Assembly: GCF_000149955.1 (NCBI RefSeq) | Contig: NC_030987.1 | Coordinates: 1,148,003-1,212,002 of the forward strand | Length of the DNA: 64,000 bases | Direction: 5' to 3' | Source: Fusarium oxysporum f. sp. lycopersici 4287 | Taxonomy: Eukaryota; Ascomycota; Sordariomycetes; Hypocreales; Nectriaceae | Shown: positions 22,463-34,022 of the stretch, one piece after another | Layout of the letters: every line of letters begins with the position of its first letter | How positions within the stretch are numbered: position 1 is the first letter of the stretch | Translations under genes and position numbers: made by a program | The notes under the pieces: generated by a model | Told to the model about the DNA's origin: nothing | What the model saw: the letters and a program-made list of their open reading frames with translations, nothing else | The model's database searches: none

Positions 22463-23059
22463 GATTGATGTTTAGCCGTCAGACGGCTCTCACCACATAA
22501 CCTGAGTCGCAATGGGAAGAAGTTGTAGAAGTAACTCCTGAAAAGACTTGAGCGATGATGATGGAAACGTTAAATGCATGTGCTAGTTCAGCTTGCGGAG
22601 GCCGGACCGTGGAGTTCAAGAACGTGGAGGCGTGGAGTCGGAAGCGTGACCGATCTGTACCGAGGCTTCTCCCAATTGACCTGCCGAGATACGTACCCCA
22701 AACGGTTCCCGTCTTTCTTTCCGTCAGTTTGAGGCTGCAGGCGCGATCACGTGTAATCTTAATTGAATATCCACTTTTGCCAACTCAACCGCTACTCCGC
22801 CAGAGACAACACAGAGATTATCGACCAATCAGGTTGAGCTGATGGTTTGTTTACTTTCCTCCCGAGCAACACTCTGCAACGCCTAATCTCCCCTACCCTA
22901 CTCTCTTCACCTTGCTTTACGCCATTCTGCATTTTCACATCCCACTTTACATCAACACCATTATCACGACGACCGCTCCGCACATACAACAACTCACGAT
23001 AGTCGCCTGCTTTGCGCATGCACCTCATTGCAGTCGCGTGTTTCCCCTTTCACTAGATC
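22463..23059. other. Divergent promoter region PEX14 / NDC80
   Basis: 597 bp between two start codons facing away from each other. It contains an E-box at 22748-22753 and a pyrimidine-rich leader on the NDC80 side (22850-23050). No other feature. Confidence 0.6.
22748..22753. promoter_or_regulatory. CACGTG E-box in the PEX14-NDC80 promoter
   Basis: Palindromic CACGTG inside GATCACGTGTAA, a core that basic helix-loop-helix factors bind in fungi. The same ATCACGTG core occurs (on the other strand) upstream of the Cue2-like gene at 47516-47523. Function is inferred from the motif only. Confidence 0.35.
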
Positions 23060-25399
23060 ATGTCCCAAGATACGGGCCTTTGGAGCGTCCGTAGACCTAG
23101 AGAGGTACGAATACCGAATATCTTCTACCAGCTTTTGCGCCCAACTGGTAGACCGCCATTCCCGCGCATCGGCCTGAGCAATAATGATTCTAACCTGCAA
23201 CATAGACCCTTGGTGGTATTAATGCAAACAGCGCCATTCCGCAGCCTGGTTCGACTATGAAGCGATCCAGCTCCAATATTGGCGGCAATTACCCTGGCAG
23301 TCATGTCCGTTCCATGTCGGGATCTAGGCAATCCCTTGCCATGCCGCGACCTAACCAGCCTTTGTTCCAACGCTCGTCATCCGGAACCAACCTTGCCGAC
23401 CTTGGCCTTTCGTCGGTGAAGCGCTCTTCATTTGCTCCTAAAGCGTCGGCCTTTACACCAAATCCTACAACACGAGCTTCCACTGATGGCGATCGACGCA
23501 GCAGCGTGTACCGACCTCGTCAATCTACCGCTCCTCCAACGACGCACCAGAGTTTCTTTCAAACTACACCAGCCCCAGCTGGTGTACCCCGCGACCCGCG
23601 ACCCCTGAAAGATCGATCTTTTCAAGCTCGTATTGGACAAGAAATTTTGGAATACATGGTTCAACACAACTTCGAAATGGAGATGAAGCATGTTCTTTCG
23701 CAAAATGTCCTCAAATCACCGACGCAGAAGGACTTCAACTACATGTTCCAGTGGCTCTATCATCGTATAGACCCCAGCCATAAGTTCCAGAAGAATATCG
23801 ACCAGGAAGTGCCTCCTCTACTCAAGCAGATGCGATACCCTTTCGAAAGAAGTATCACAAAGAGTCAGATTGCTGCTGTCGGAGGACAGAACTGGAGTAC
23901 ATTCCTTGGCCTTCTTCACTGGATGATGCAACTCGCACAGATGCTCGACGGCTATGTAAACTGCCAATACGATGAGGCTTGTATGGAGAGCGGCATTGAC
24001 GTTAGTGGCGACCGCATCATCTTTGACTTCCTCAGCAATGGTTACCGGGATTGGTTGGCTATGGACGAGGATATGGGTGATGAGGAGGCTGAACGCGTTT
24101 TGGCCCCTCATGTTCAATCCATGGCAGCCGCCTTTGAGCGATCAAACTCCAAATACACATCAGAGCTCGAAATGCTAGAAGCTGAAAACGCACGACTTCT
24201 CAAGGAAATCGAGGATTTGGAAAAGTCAACACCAGACCCTGCAGTTCTCGATAACCACTTCAAGATTATGGAGGAGGATAAGATCAAGTTTGAGGAGTAT
24301 AATGCCCTGGCGATGCAAAGGTCCGAGAAGTACGAGAGCCGGTCTCAAGTCCTTCAAGAAGAGCTCGATAAACTCATGGAAGAGCTTCAAGAGGCCGACG
24401 AGGAGCGACGAAGCCTACAAAAAGCTGTGGATGCCCAAGGAATCAGCATGCAGGATATTGACCGCATGACTGCAGAGCGGGAGCGATTGCAGCGCGGCAT
24501 TGAGTCAGCTGGCCAACGACTGGAGGAAGTAAAGAAGAAGGTGACAGAGCGAGAGACTGAGGCGAGCCGAAAACTAGATGAATTGGAGCAAATGGTGGAT
24601 CGATACAACACAATGGCGTATCAGATTGCACTAATCCCTTCGACGGCAGCCAACGCCAAGGGCAGGGAGTTTGAACTCCAGGTCATGGTGGCCGATAGCT
24701 CAGATTTCACTTCTACCAACTTGAAGGGATCATCAGGCCCATCATCTGCGGACCGTCTCCTTGTTGACGCCACCACTGGATACCAAGCAGGCCATATTCT
24801 CAACTTGGACCTTCGGGGACAAATCCGAAACAGCTTCCTATCGCTACGCAAGGAAATCTCAGATCGCCGAGCAGCGGCAATGGAAGAAATGATGAAGGAT
24901 CACGATCTGCTTGATGGCATAAAGGAGGCCATCGAGGACAGGCGCAGTGAAGTGGAGGCACTCAATCACCGTGTTCGAGCAGCAGAAGAGGAGTATGAAA
25001 GAACAAAAGAGGTGTCGACAGCACAGAAGATGGCCTCTGACGCACATATTGAGAAGATGGAGAAAGAATTATCGCGTATGCGAGCTGGCTTGTCTGAGAA
25101 CGTGCAAATTCTGGAGCAGCGTGAGATCAACACAACAATTGAGTAAGTGGACACACGCGCCTTTGATTAAAGTGACAAGTACTGACGGGGCAAACAGATA
25201 CGAGCAACTTGTGCTTCAGGCCAACGCTCTCCGAGAAGAGCTTCACACCGAGATTGATAGAATGCTCAACGATGTCATCAAGTTCAAGATTCATGTCCAA
25301 AAGAACCTTGATGACTACGAGGGCTTTGTAGCAGACGAACTCGAGAAGGAGCTCGGTAGTGACGAGATGGGCGAGGAGACTCGACAGATGGATATGTGA
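23060..25399 (+). CDS. NDC80: Kinetochore protein Ndc80 (Hec1)
   Basis: Subunit of the four-protein Ndc80 complex that couples kinetochores to microtubules in mitosis. Exons 23060-23104, 23206-25142 and 25198-25399 give 727 residues; the introns are 101 and 55 bp. A basic, Ser-rich tail leads the protein ([10 protein letters not shown] and similar), matching the Aurora-B-regulated tail of the family. A calponin-homology domain follows, about residues 140-270: [38 protein letters not shown] and [20 protein letters not shown]. The remaining two thirds is long coiled coil with an interruption (about 24630-24830) that fits the Ndc80 loop, ending in acidic residues. Intron 1 could also be read with an acceptor at 23244, but only the acceptor at 23205 keeps ETLGG and [14 protein letters not shown] in frame. 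Confidence 0.95.
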
Positions 25400-26860
25400 T
25401 GAGAGCTACGCATGAAGCAATCTTCTGAGACGCTTATGATGACGATTAATGTTTCGGGCGGCCTTCTGGTTTGTTTTATGGCGTTTGGCTTATAATCGGT
25501 CGACTGATGGATGAGTGAGAGCAGTTGGACACAATCTCGTCTGACTGGTCCTTGTCTAAAGTACACATGCTCCCTTTCTAGGGGATATGCTTTTGATGAG
25601 CGCGAGTTTAAGCATTATGACATGTTAGTAATGGTAGATACCTGGTGGTTTGCTTTGGTGTTTTTAGGAAAGATACCACGAGGCTATCTGATATAGCTGG
25701 CCTTGATTACGAAAACTCTAGTTACGAAAAAACGCGTAACGACGTTATTTCTCAATTATCAATGTTGCAATAATAAGCTGACGACAACGTGCGTAGCATG
25801 GCAAGCATGGGCACCACATGGCCGCGACAAGGATGGTCAGCACCTTGTCAGGGGGTTCCCGAAGATGTGAGCAGGGGTAGCTCCATGACTGCAATGATTC
25901 GTGAGTACTCCGTAGATGACTCTTTTTCTCTGCAGGGTCGTATTATATCTTATGAGCTGTGATGTTGGAGTGAACAATACGAAGTATAGTCAACGGGCAA
26001 GAAGCTCGTCAGAATAAGACCAGGATACAATAGAAGTCTTCTGTTGCATTCGGATTCGTTTATTCCCCGGATGCCCTCGGAAGATCCTCTTAATTGCCCC
26101 GGTCGGGGAGTCGGGGGGTTGTAATTTGCGAGCGGAAAAGTGATGCGAACTCCGCTAAGGCGCTGTAGGGCATTTATTGAGTTGGGGATGGACTTATGAA
26201 GAGCAGGGGACAAGGTCCAAAGTGCAAAAGTGAGGCATTATGATGAAGCTGAAGAACTTATGATTGATCTGTTTCAGACTACAGATTGGATAAGAGTAGT
26301 ATACCATAGTATGGGCTGTTGAGTATCGCTTGGACTAGTAGGTATATTAGGTATGAACAGTTTAGGCTACGTACAGACAGACTGCACAACCTCATATTCG
26401 TGTCTCAGCTGCATAACTGCCTAACAATGGAAGTCCAACATTCAGTGTTAACTCCGCCAAGTTTTTATCCCCGTTGTCATTGCACCCGTCTAATGCAAGA
26501 TAACACATTCCAGGACCCCCCTAGTGCTAATCTCGGCAAGTTGGTTCTCGGTAGCTTCCATGATGCTTCCATTGTTGGTCCCGAGGAATGTACTTGCCTA
26601 GACTCCAAAGGTCATAGCTCCTTCACCCATTCTCTCAGTGTCTCTGTCTTGTCTCTACCTCTGTCTCTCCATATTTTTACCTGACGTCTACATCTCCACC
26701 TCCTCATCTTCTCTCTTCTCCCCCTCTCTTTTAACTCTCTTCCCTTTCATCAATGGATGCTAAATAATCTTGCCTGGTTGCCCTGGTCCAAACACCCCTA
26801 CCTGGTGCAACTGTGACTCTGCTAAAGTCCGAAGCCTCCGGTTTGGGACATTACTACCAC
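25400..26860. other. Intergenic region with pyrimidine-rich promoter end
   Basis: 1.46 kb after NDC80. From about 26620 to 26750 it is strongly CT-rich (TCTCTCTTCTCCCCCTCTC style), the likely transcription start of the next gene. Two short upstream reading frames (26753-26767 and 26757-26816) precede that gene's start codon. No separate gene seen. Confidence 0.55.
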
Positions 26861-28289
26861 ATGCCGCGTACTTCTTTGACGATCCGTCAACTGAGTTATC
26901 ATTTTGGATCAACGAAAAATACTAAACCGTTGGCTTTTGTTTCCGCATACTCAACCCTTTCCTCAGCATCCTCTACCATCATGGCTCCAGCCGCAACTGC
27001 CGCTTCAGCTCAGTTGAAGCCTCCGGAGCTGGCTGCAAGGGATGCGCCTGGCTCATCTGGAGGCTCTATCGCCTCTAGCACTGCCGTGTCGAAAATACCT
27101 GGTCGAACAGCTCTTCCAGATGAAGCTGTTTCCAACCCTCACCATCTCCTCAAGCGTGGCTCTCTAGTGGGCTTCAAGAATCCTTATCCTTCACATGCAT
27201 ACAGTCCCAACTTCGGTACCATGGTGCGGAGAGTCTGGTGGTATGTGAGGACTTTGCTATGTCAAGAGCGCTTCGTCGTCCAGAAACTGATGATATGATT
27301 CTAGGCCCACTTTCACCGGCGACATGAAGCACCCCGATTTGACACCCCCAACTGTACCAGTGGTAAAGCCGCAATGGAATACCGAGCGCGAAACAAGCGA
27401 TAGGATCCGTGCAACGTGGCTAGGCCACGCTTGCTACTATGTCGAATTCCCTTCTGGCCTGCGCGTTCTCTTCGACCCTGTCTTCGAGGATCGATGCTCT
27501 CCATTCAACTTCATGGGACCAAAGCGATATACGCCCAAACCATGCGATATAAAAGATATTCCAATTATCGACGCTGTTTGCATCAGCCATTCCCATTACG
27601 ACCACCTTTCGCATTCTTCCATTCTCGAGGTCCAGAAACACCATCCAGACGCACAATTCTTCGTTGGTCTAGGTCTGGAGACATGGTTCCGCAAGTCTGG
27701 CATCAACCATGTTACTGAGCTCGATTGGTGGGAGGATGCCGACCTCACTGTCACAGTCAAGGATGGAGACAATCCCCGCGAGATCAGCGCCAGGATAATG
27801 GCTTTGCCGTGTCAGCACGGTTCGGCGCGAACCATGTGGGATCGTGACACTACCCTATGGTGCTCGTGGGGTGTTCGATCTGGCAAGAAGTCAGTTTGGT
27901 TTGGTGGCGATACGGGCTACCGATCGGTCCCAAGTCTCCCTCCTGGAACCGATGATTACAGTGCTGAATATGATCATCTTCCGAGATGTCCTCAGTTCAA
28001 ACAGATTGGCGAATTTCGGGGACCTTTTGACCTTGGTCTGATTCCAATTGGTGCCTATCATCCACGTGTGGCTTTCTCGCCGGTGCATGCAGACCCGGCG
28101 GATGCCGTCGAGATCTTCCGCGATACGCAATGCAAGCGCGCAATGGGAATTCATTGGGGCACTTGGGCGCTCACATTGGAGGAAGTCATGGAACCCCCCA
28201 AGATGCTGAAGACTGCTCTACGAAAGAGAGGCCTACCTGAGGTGGGTGTATTTGATGTTTGCGATATTGGTGAAGCTCGAGAATTTTAG
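26861..28289 (+). CDS. NAPE-PLD-type metallo-beta-lactamase fold phospholipase
   Basis: Relative of N-acyl-phosphatidylethanolamine phospholipase D (yeast Fmp30), which releases N-acylethanolamine from membrane lipid. Exons 26861-27240 and 27305-28289 (64-bp intron) give 454 residues. The zinc-site signature HSHYDHLSH lies in [13 protein letters not shown]. Further metal ligands are likely in [21 protein letters not shown] and MGIHWGTW. The fold begins at [20 protein letters not shown] and covers the C-terminal two thirds. With the start at 26861 the first 40 residues ([20 protein letters not shown] and on) are Arg/Ser/Thr-rich with no acidic residue, like a mitochondrial presequence, in line with Fmp30 being mitochondrial. 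A second start at 26981 ([10 protein letters not shown], better context) would give a protein without it. Confidence 0.9.
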
Positions 28290-28930
28290 CTTGGGTATAA
28301 AAGAAGACCTTGGAGTCTAGAGAAGCGAGACATGTTTGCAGATGTAAATACCCTGATTTGTTTTAAGGCCCCGTCGGAACTGCTGGCATCCGGCTGGATG
28401 AGAAGTACACTGCGGTGCTCTTGTATACTACCTTCATTCGATTCAAGACTGAGACTTTGTAGAAGTTTACAAATTAATTTCCACTTCTTGTAAGCTCGTT
28501 AAGAATAAGAAGAATAAACCCTCCGAAATGATGTCACAGTAAGACCCTGATCGACAATGGCCCGAGTTCGCACTGAGTGTCCAATCAAAGCTTTACTCTG
28601 ACAACGATAAACTGTCAGCCTAAACCAGCTCCTCCTGGCTTGTCGCAACGGGGTCAAAACGGAGCTCAACCAAAAAGTCTGGAATTGATCCTCAGTTCTT
28701 TCTCGTGTGAGAGGTCATTCCTTGCTGCTGGTTCCACGGTAGCACGAGCCACAGGTGACGTACCTCACTCGCCACACTATTGCCACATCAAGTATAAGAG
28801 ACTCGTTTATATTCATCGTGACAACTACAAGTCTCATCAAAAGCTTCAAAAGACACAATTTTTATACGTTTCGAGACTTCTTTTCTCTTCTGACCCACCA
28901 CAAAACACTAAGCCTTCGCAATCAAACATC
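28290..28930. other. Intergenic region with promoter of a small gene
   Basis: 641 bp. Near the right end are a CRE-like GTGACGTACC (about 28755) and a TATA-like AGTATAAGAG (about 28791), both placed suitably for the small gene at 28931. Nothing else seen. Confidence 0.5.
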
Positions 28931-29143
28931 ATGGGTCTCCCTGCTTTCTCAGAGCCAGCAACAACCACTTCTCCTCAAACCCCGCAACAAGAACAGAATC
29001 ACAGCACTGGCGTTGCTACCGGTGCAGGCGCAAACACTGGTGCAGGCGTGACAAGGCCCAAGACTGAAGAGGAGAAAGAGGCCGATCGACTTTATGAGGA
29101 GGCCATGGAGGAGGAGTATGCTAAGCGTGATGGAGGTGCCTAA
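28931..29143 (+). CDS. Small acidic protein of 70 residues, function unknown
   Basis: Intronless frame beginning in a strong context (AACATC ATG G) after a CT/A-rich leader with a TATA-like site about 140 bp upstream. The first 50 residues are Thr/Pro/Gln/Gly/Ala-rich with an imperfect Gly-Ala repeat (GVATGAGANTGAGV). The last 24 are highly charged, RPKTEEEKEADRLYEEAMEE then EYAKRDGGA, and should form a helix. The layout of a disordered front and an acidic amphipathic helix at the end is protein-like rather than random. No signal peptide or membrane helix. I do not recognise the family. Confidence 0.6.
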   Translation: MGLPAFSEPATTTSPQTPQQEQNHSTGVATGAGANTGAGVTRPKTEEEKEADRLYEEAMEEEYAKRDGGA

Positions 29144-30005
29144 GCATACAACTCGAGCATGACTCGAGGTCCAGATTTACGACCTGAAGTCAATTGACGA
29201 GAAATGATAGCTATACGGATGATATTCTCAACTCTGAACCGAATTGAATAATACAAGCTTCGATATAACCCTAAGGTTCGCCTGATATGTGATCTATGTG
29301 TTCCAAGTGGTGGATGATATGTTGTTAACAGTGACGTCTATGAACAAATCAATAATGACAGCAGGCCTAGAGTTGGTTCAAAGCTTCGGTGCACGAAGAA
29401 CGCCATAAAGCCAGATCGGTTGATGTATGTATATAGAAAGTTGAGGTGAGTGAGGCTGTATGATATATCATGTTCCCACTGTCCTATTATACATGTAGCC
29501 TAATTTCTCGTGGCGACCTCATTTATATGCCAACTTTCATGATCATAAGTTATGGAGGAGCTATCGATTGGCGCTGGCTGTGTTGCAGGACTCAGATATC
29601 CGGGGTAAATCTTAGCAGAATCGAGAGCTACTCGTTCCATGAATCAGATGGCTCAACGCCACCTTAGATTGTTTACCCAGATGATGTTCGTTGTCCAATC
29701 TCTTGAGCAGATGCTCGTAATCGCCCTGGAATTGTCACACTCCCATAAGGTCAAAGTATATTCCCCAGCCTAGAGATTTCTATGCTGCCATTGATGACTC
29801 TTTGTCCGAATAGACTATTCAGCTCTTCTTGGCAGGAGACAATCGTGAGCAATCCAGGAGTTGGTATGCCTTTCTGGCGTGATATTGAACTGCAGTTGGT
29901 TGGCTTTATGTAGAGTATAGTGTGGTACCAAACCAAGTCAGCCTCGGGGTTCGGGAATCAGGCACTTGGGCAACAAGAATTCTAATGAGAGTAGAGTAAA
30001 ATCGT
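29144..30005. other. Intergenic region
   Basis: 862 bp between the small acidic gene and the 3' end of RAD10. No gene, repeat or RNA seen. Confidence 0.55.
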
Positions 30006-31217
30006 TCAATCATTCTCTCGCAGTCTTGCCAATGCAGCAGCAATACCTCCACTGAGCTGCTCGTCCTTATCTGTCTGGCTCGCACGGGTGGCCTCTTCTG
30101 TCTGGGCAGTCTTCTTCGATGCCTCGATAGCAGCTGCAAGCATGGCCTCTTCATCGTCTTCATCATCAGTGTTGTCCATAAACTGGAATTGCTTGGATGC
30201 GGGCTCATTTGTCTTTTCTGCAGAAGGTGTGTCTTTGGCGGGAGATTGTCGCGAAGATGATGCAGCAGATGGCATATCTCGTAGAGGGACCCGCGAAAGA
30301 GGTAAAGCCTGGTCAAGTCTTGCTGATCGTTCCGAGGCCTTTGCGCCTCTCTTGGCAGCCTTTTTCACTCTGAATGGCTCTTCGACTGCAGACTGCCACC
30401 TCTTGACTTTAACACCTCCCCATCCATTTAGCATACCGAGTTGTTCTGCATCAGCATTGATTGCATTTTTTAAACTGCCGAAATTGCTCACTACAGCGAC
30501 CGCATCTGATTTGTTCAGACTTCTCGGCACTGTGACGAACTCTACCAGCTTCTCACCATAGCTGGACGGTTGTTGGCCACGGATCGCACCAAATGTAGCA
30601 TTCTCGTAGCTCTTGTATAACTCGATATAGCGTGCGGCTTCAGCGGCGGACCAGCAGAGGATAAGGGTGACATTGTTGACGAGTGATGTCTTTGATAGTT
30701 CTTTCAAGGAGGCTTCGTGGTTGGGAATGTCGACCATGGTGAGGAGGATGCGCAGGTTGTATTTGCCTTGAAGGTTACGGATTCGTGTATAGATGTATTC
30801 GGGATGCAGACGATGGTACTTGAGACTAAAAAAGGGTCAGTATCAAGATAACACATAAACAGATGCGCAAAGCTACCTCAGGAACAGAGCGCAAGTACCC
30901 AATCCCAGAACATAGTCAGCTGGAATATCGCTATACTCCCATGGCATTGATCGAATGCTCGTAAGAACAGGATTTCCTCGCTGGCGCGGAGATACCAGGA
31001 TAGTTGAACCAGACTGCTTCTGAGGTAGAGCCTGTGGTGTTGGTTGAACAACCTTTCCCGCGCTGGAGGCAGCTGGCGGTGCTTTATCTAGACGTTGGGG
31101 TGTAGGTTGTTGGATTCTTGTAGGCGTGGGTTGTTGAACTGATCGTGCGGCAGGCGTGGGATCAGCTGCGGCCATAGCGGCCAGGAGCTCGTCGTCTGCA
31201 CCGTAGTCGTCGTCCAT
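30006..31217 (-). CDS. RAD10: DNA excision-repair subunit Rad10/ERCC1
   Basis: Non-catalytic partner of the XPF/Rad1 endonuclease in nucleotide-excision and cross-link repair. Exons 30877-31217 and 30006-30825 (51-bp intron) give 386 residues. A disordered head with Pro/Thr/Gln repeats (QPTPTRIQQPTPQRL) is followed by the central domain, about 93-200: ILVSPRQRGNPVL, MPWEYSDIPADYVLG, SLKYHRLHPEYIYTRI and ILCWSAAEAARYIELYK. A helix-hairpin-helix region lies around 218-265 (SDAVAVVSNFGSL, LGMLNGWGGVKVKRW). The basic linker after it resembles a nuclear-localisation stretch (RVKKAAKRGAK). The acidic tail contains EEAMLAAAIEASKK at about 339-352, which fits the ubiquitin-interacting-motif pattern, and ends with GGIAAALARLREND. 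The tail is beyond the length of the human protein. Confidence 0.94.
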
Positions 31218-32181
31218 GATGTATTATTGAAGCGGCGTAGTGAAACTGGTCGGTCACGTTGCTAGCTTCTCGTTAGGTGCTTTTTGAAAGATGATGGCAG
31301 TGCACGCATCGCGTAAGTCGAGTTGAGCAAGGGTGGGTCGTCACTCCTAATAGGTACTCTTTCAGTCTGCTAGATAATGAACATTCTTCCCCTATAGATC
31401 CTACGTCTTTTCTTCTCTATCTTTTGCGTCTCAGTATGCTGAATCTCTACAGCGTTATTATTGATTAATTCCATCAATATCTTCCTAGGATAAGGATGCT
31501 AAAGCCTTTCTCTTTGCAGTGTAAAAGTGCATCTACGTCATTCAATCAAATCACACAGCCGTTGATAAAGTTTACCTACCTAACTCAGCACAAGCGAAGT
31601 ATAGCCCACTTACTAGCTAAGCCAATTCTTAATGGATTGGCCTTATACTATATTCGAAGCTCTAGGTAGGTAGTTACCATTATCATCGAGGTATCGATAC
31701 CTGTAAATGTGTCCGCGTACGCCTGGAAGATCATTTACTCCTTTCAACAATCCGGTTCTCAATTCAGCATCGTCAACTTGCCACAATCAACTTAATACAA
31801 CCCAAACGTCAAGATCATCATGAAATATATTTTTAACCCTTGGCTCCTGGTTCCTGTTCTTAGCTCAATGATCTACACTTTTCAACGTGGCAGTGCTGAT
31901 GGTCTTCAATCACAACTCACTCACATGCAATGATAAGCATCAAACTCATTGATCAAGGTAAATTCAAAGTGCAGTAACTAAAAAAAACAAGTTCCTCCAG
32001 GTATCTCCCATCCAATCCTATCCGCAGCTCCAGCCGCTTTTGCCCTGTCCTGTCCTATCCTATCCTATCCTATCCTAACCAATGCCAGGTTATTCCCTCT
32101 GGCCGCGCCCATAACGCCAGTTACCATAATGTTCGTTATTTGCGTACACATGTCCTCGTGTACATCATGTCTGTCTCAAGT
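31218..32181. other. Intergenic region with pentamer repeat
   Basis: 964 bp. Upstream of RAD10 it is plain. Near 32047-32077 there are tandem pentamers (GTCCT twice, then ATCCT four times). The right end is the 3' region of the next minus-strand gene. No gene seen. Confidence 0.55.
32047..32077 (+). repeat. Pentanucleotide tandem repeat (ATCCT-like)
   Basis: Six consecutive 5-bp units, GTCCT twice followed by ATCCT four times, in intergenic DNA. A short microsatellite with no evident function. Confidence 0.8.
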
Positions 32182-33471
32182 CTAATCCAAATCTTCTTCT
32201 AGTCCTGCATATTCTGTGGGACTGGGCAGTGTGCTCTCTGTGAGGGAGGAATGGATCGAGTAAAGGGAGGCCAACCAGCAGTCGAACATGGTTGCCACTT
32301 TTTGTGCCTCTGCGTTTGATGATTGTTGCCGTGTTAGTTGATCGCGTAGTCTCTCGTACGCCTCGATCATAACCCAAACCTGCAGTGCTGCAGTATCTTG
32401 TCCGTTTCGCTGTGGTCGGCCTGACACAACCGATGATAGTTCGCTAGTGAGTAGATCGAGCGCTATTTGAAGGCTGATGTTTTCCTGGAATGAGTGCCCT
32501 GATGATGAAGGTGGTCGAAATTCATCTGTCCAAGAACCTCGTGGTGTTCCGGGGGTCTGATCGGGAGATGGTGGTGGTGAGAATGAATATGGCTTGAAGT
32601 AAATAGTGTCTCCTTCAACGGCAGCCACATTCGTATCGTGAGTCGCTGCTGACCTGAGTCTGGGTCTCAGCTGACGGGGTATAGCCGTCATAGATGAATA
32701 CGTATTTGATGACCGTAAAGTTTGTCGCTTGGCTCCGTGGGGAGATATCTGAAGAGGGGTGTCGTCGAATGAATATGTCGATGCTCGTGATGGTAACTGT
32801 GAGTCCAGCGCTGGTGGGCCATCTCTCGACTCAAGAACAGCGTTATACTGATCAGCGATCAATTCAACGCTTGACGTCTTCTCTGGCACATCCTTCGCCT
32901 TGCGCGCAAGTGCATGTTGCTCTAGTTGTCCTATTCGAAAGACTGGTGTCTTGGCCTGGCGTCGCATGATAGATGATGTCGAGGTAGTTGATGCGGTCGA
33001 AGGGAGAGAAGAGCTGTCCAATGATGGCCGCGCATGATGATCCTGGAGGGTCAAATGGTGAAATTCTGGGATTTGGCGCTGAGAAGATTGTCTCCGTGGC
33101 GGAGGACTGAAGAACGCCCTCGGTGGCTCGGATTCAGGTTCGTGTTGGTACTGATGGTGCTGTTGCTGAGGCGGTTCATATGGTGAATTGATCTCTGGCT
33201 GAAGATGGTCCTCCGGCTCTGAAAATGAGGGCACAAAAACGGTCTTTGGTCGAAGATAATGATCCCATTTTGAATCGCTCAAATCGGGAGCGCCGTTCTG
33301 AATTTGTCGTTGCGACGGTGAAGACATACTGCTCTGAGGGCTGAGGCTAGACATGGTCGAGTCGGTAGAACCGCGCTTAGCTTTGTTGAGGCTTTTGAGT
33401 TTCGGGTCAGGTTTTTGGAGTTTGCGCCTGGGAGGCTTCAAACTGTGACTTCGTGAGAGAGTGTTCTCCAT
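32182..33471 (-). CDS. Mostly disordered protein of 429 residues, function unknown
   Basis: Single exon. The first 330 residues are Ser/Pro/Gln-rich with basic patches (LKPPRRKLQKPDPKLKSLNK) and a His/Gln stretch (PPQQQHHQYQHE). Several Pro-directed Ser/Thr sites occur (SPPPSPDQTPGTP). Only the last 95 residues look ordered and helical: SLQIALDLLTSELSSVV, AALQVWVMIEAYERLRDQL and VATMFDCWLASLYSIHSSL. This resembles a short helical domain hung on a long phospho-regulated linker. I do not recognise the family. The start is at the first ATG of the frame; the upstream 2.7 kb carries no gene. Confidence 0.78.
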   Translation of the reverse strand: MENTLSRSHSLKPPRRKLQKPDPKLKSLNKAKRGSTDSTMSSLSPQSSMSSPSQRQIQNGAPDLSDSKWDHYLRPKTVFVPSFSEPEDHLQPEINSPYEPPQQQHHQYQHEPESEPPRAFFSPPPRRQSSQRQIPEFHHLTLQDHHARPSLDSSSLPSTASTTSTSSIMRRQAKTPVFRIGQLEQHALARKAKDVPEKTSSVELIADQYNAVLESRDGPPALDSQLPSRASTYSFDDTPLQISPHGAKRQTLRSSNTYSSMTAIPRQLRPRLRSAATHDTNVAAVEGDTIYFKPYSFSPPPSPDQTPGTPRGSWTDEFRPPSSSGHSFQENISLQIALDLLTSELSSVVSGRPQRNGQDTAALQVWVMIEAYERLRDQLTRQQSSNAEAQKVATMFDCWLASLYSIHSSLTESTLPSPTEYAGLEEDLD

Positions 33472-34001
33472 GACGGGCGGTGAAAATTGATGTTGAGAGC
33501 CGCGGTTTCAGGATGTAGCATTTAAAATGCAAGGTGAGTGATAAGCGTGGATCGTCGTCAAGGGCGCTTGGGTGAGAATTTGAGGTGAATTAAAACTCGT
33601 GTGTTATGCGTATCTTAGTTGATATTGGTCACGTTGGTTGGTGAATTCTGGGGATTTCGCAGCCATGGAAGACAAACATGGGAGAGATATGTGAGGTATG
33701 TTATATGACGAAGATGTGTAGTAGGAAAAAGCAAATGCGAAATCGTGCAAGCTGCAGCAGACAAGACAGGCAGAGAGAGTTCAGTCAAGGTAAGGTAAGT
33801 CAGTCGTAATTATGTACGTAGTAAAGCCGAGAGACACAGTCAAGGCCTTACCGCTTCCCTGGCCCAAAGTGGCTTCCAAGCTGCAGGTTAGAGTGGAAGT
33901 CCAATCAAGAGCACCACGAGGTGGATGGGATACTCCACGTCATGGGTCGAAGGGAAGAAAAAAGGGTTGGGGATAGGCAGGGATGATCAAAAACTGGGAT
34001 T

Positions 34002-34022
34002 CTGCAACCTGCAACCTGCAAC
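34002..34022 (+). repeat. Three tandem copies of CTGCAAC
   Basis: Perfect heptamer repeat at 34002-34008, 34009-34015 and 34016-34022 in intergenic DNA. Confidence 0.85.

Noticed and set aside
32047..32077. Pentamer repeats as a telomere-like or CRISPR-like array
   Set aside because: Only six short units of simple sequence with no spacers; an ordinary microsatellite.
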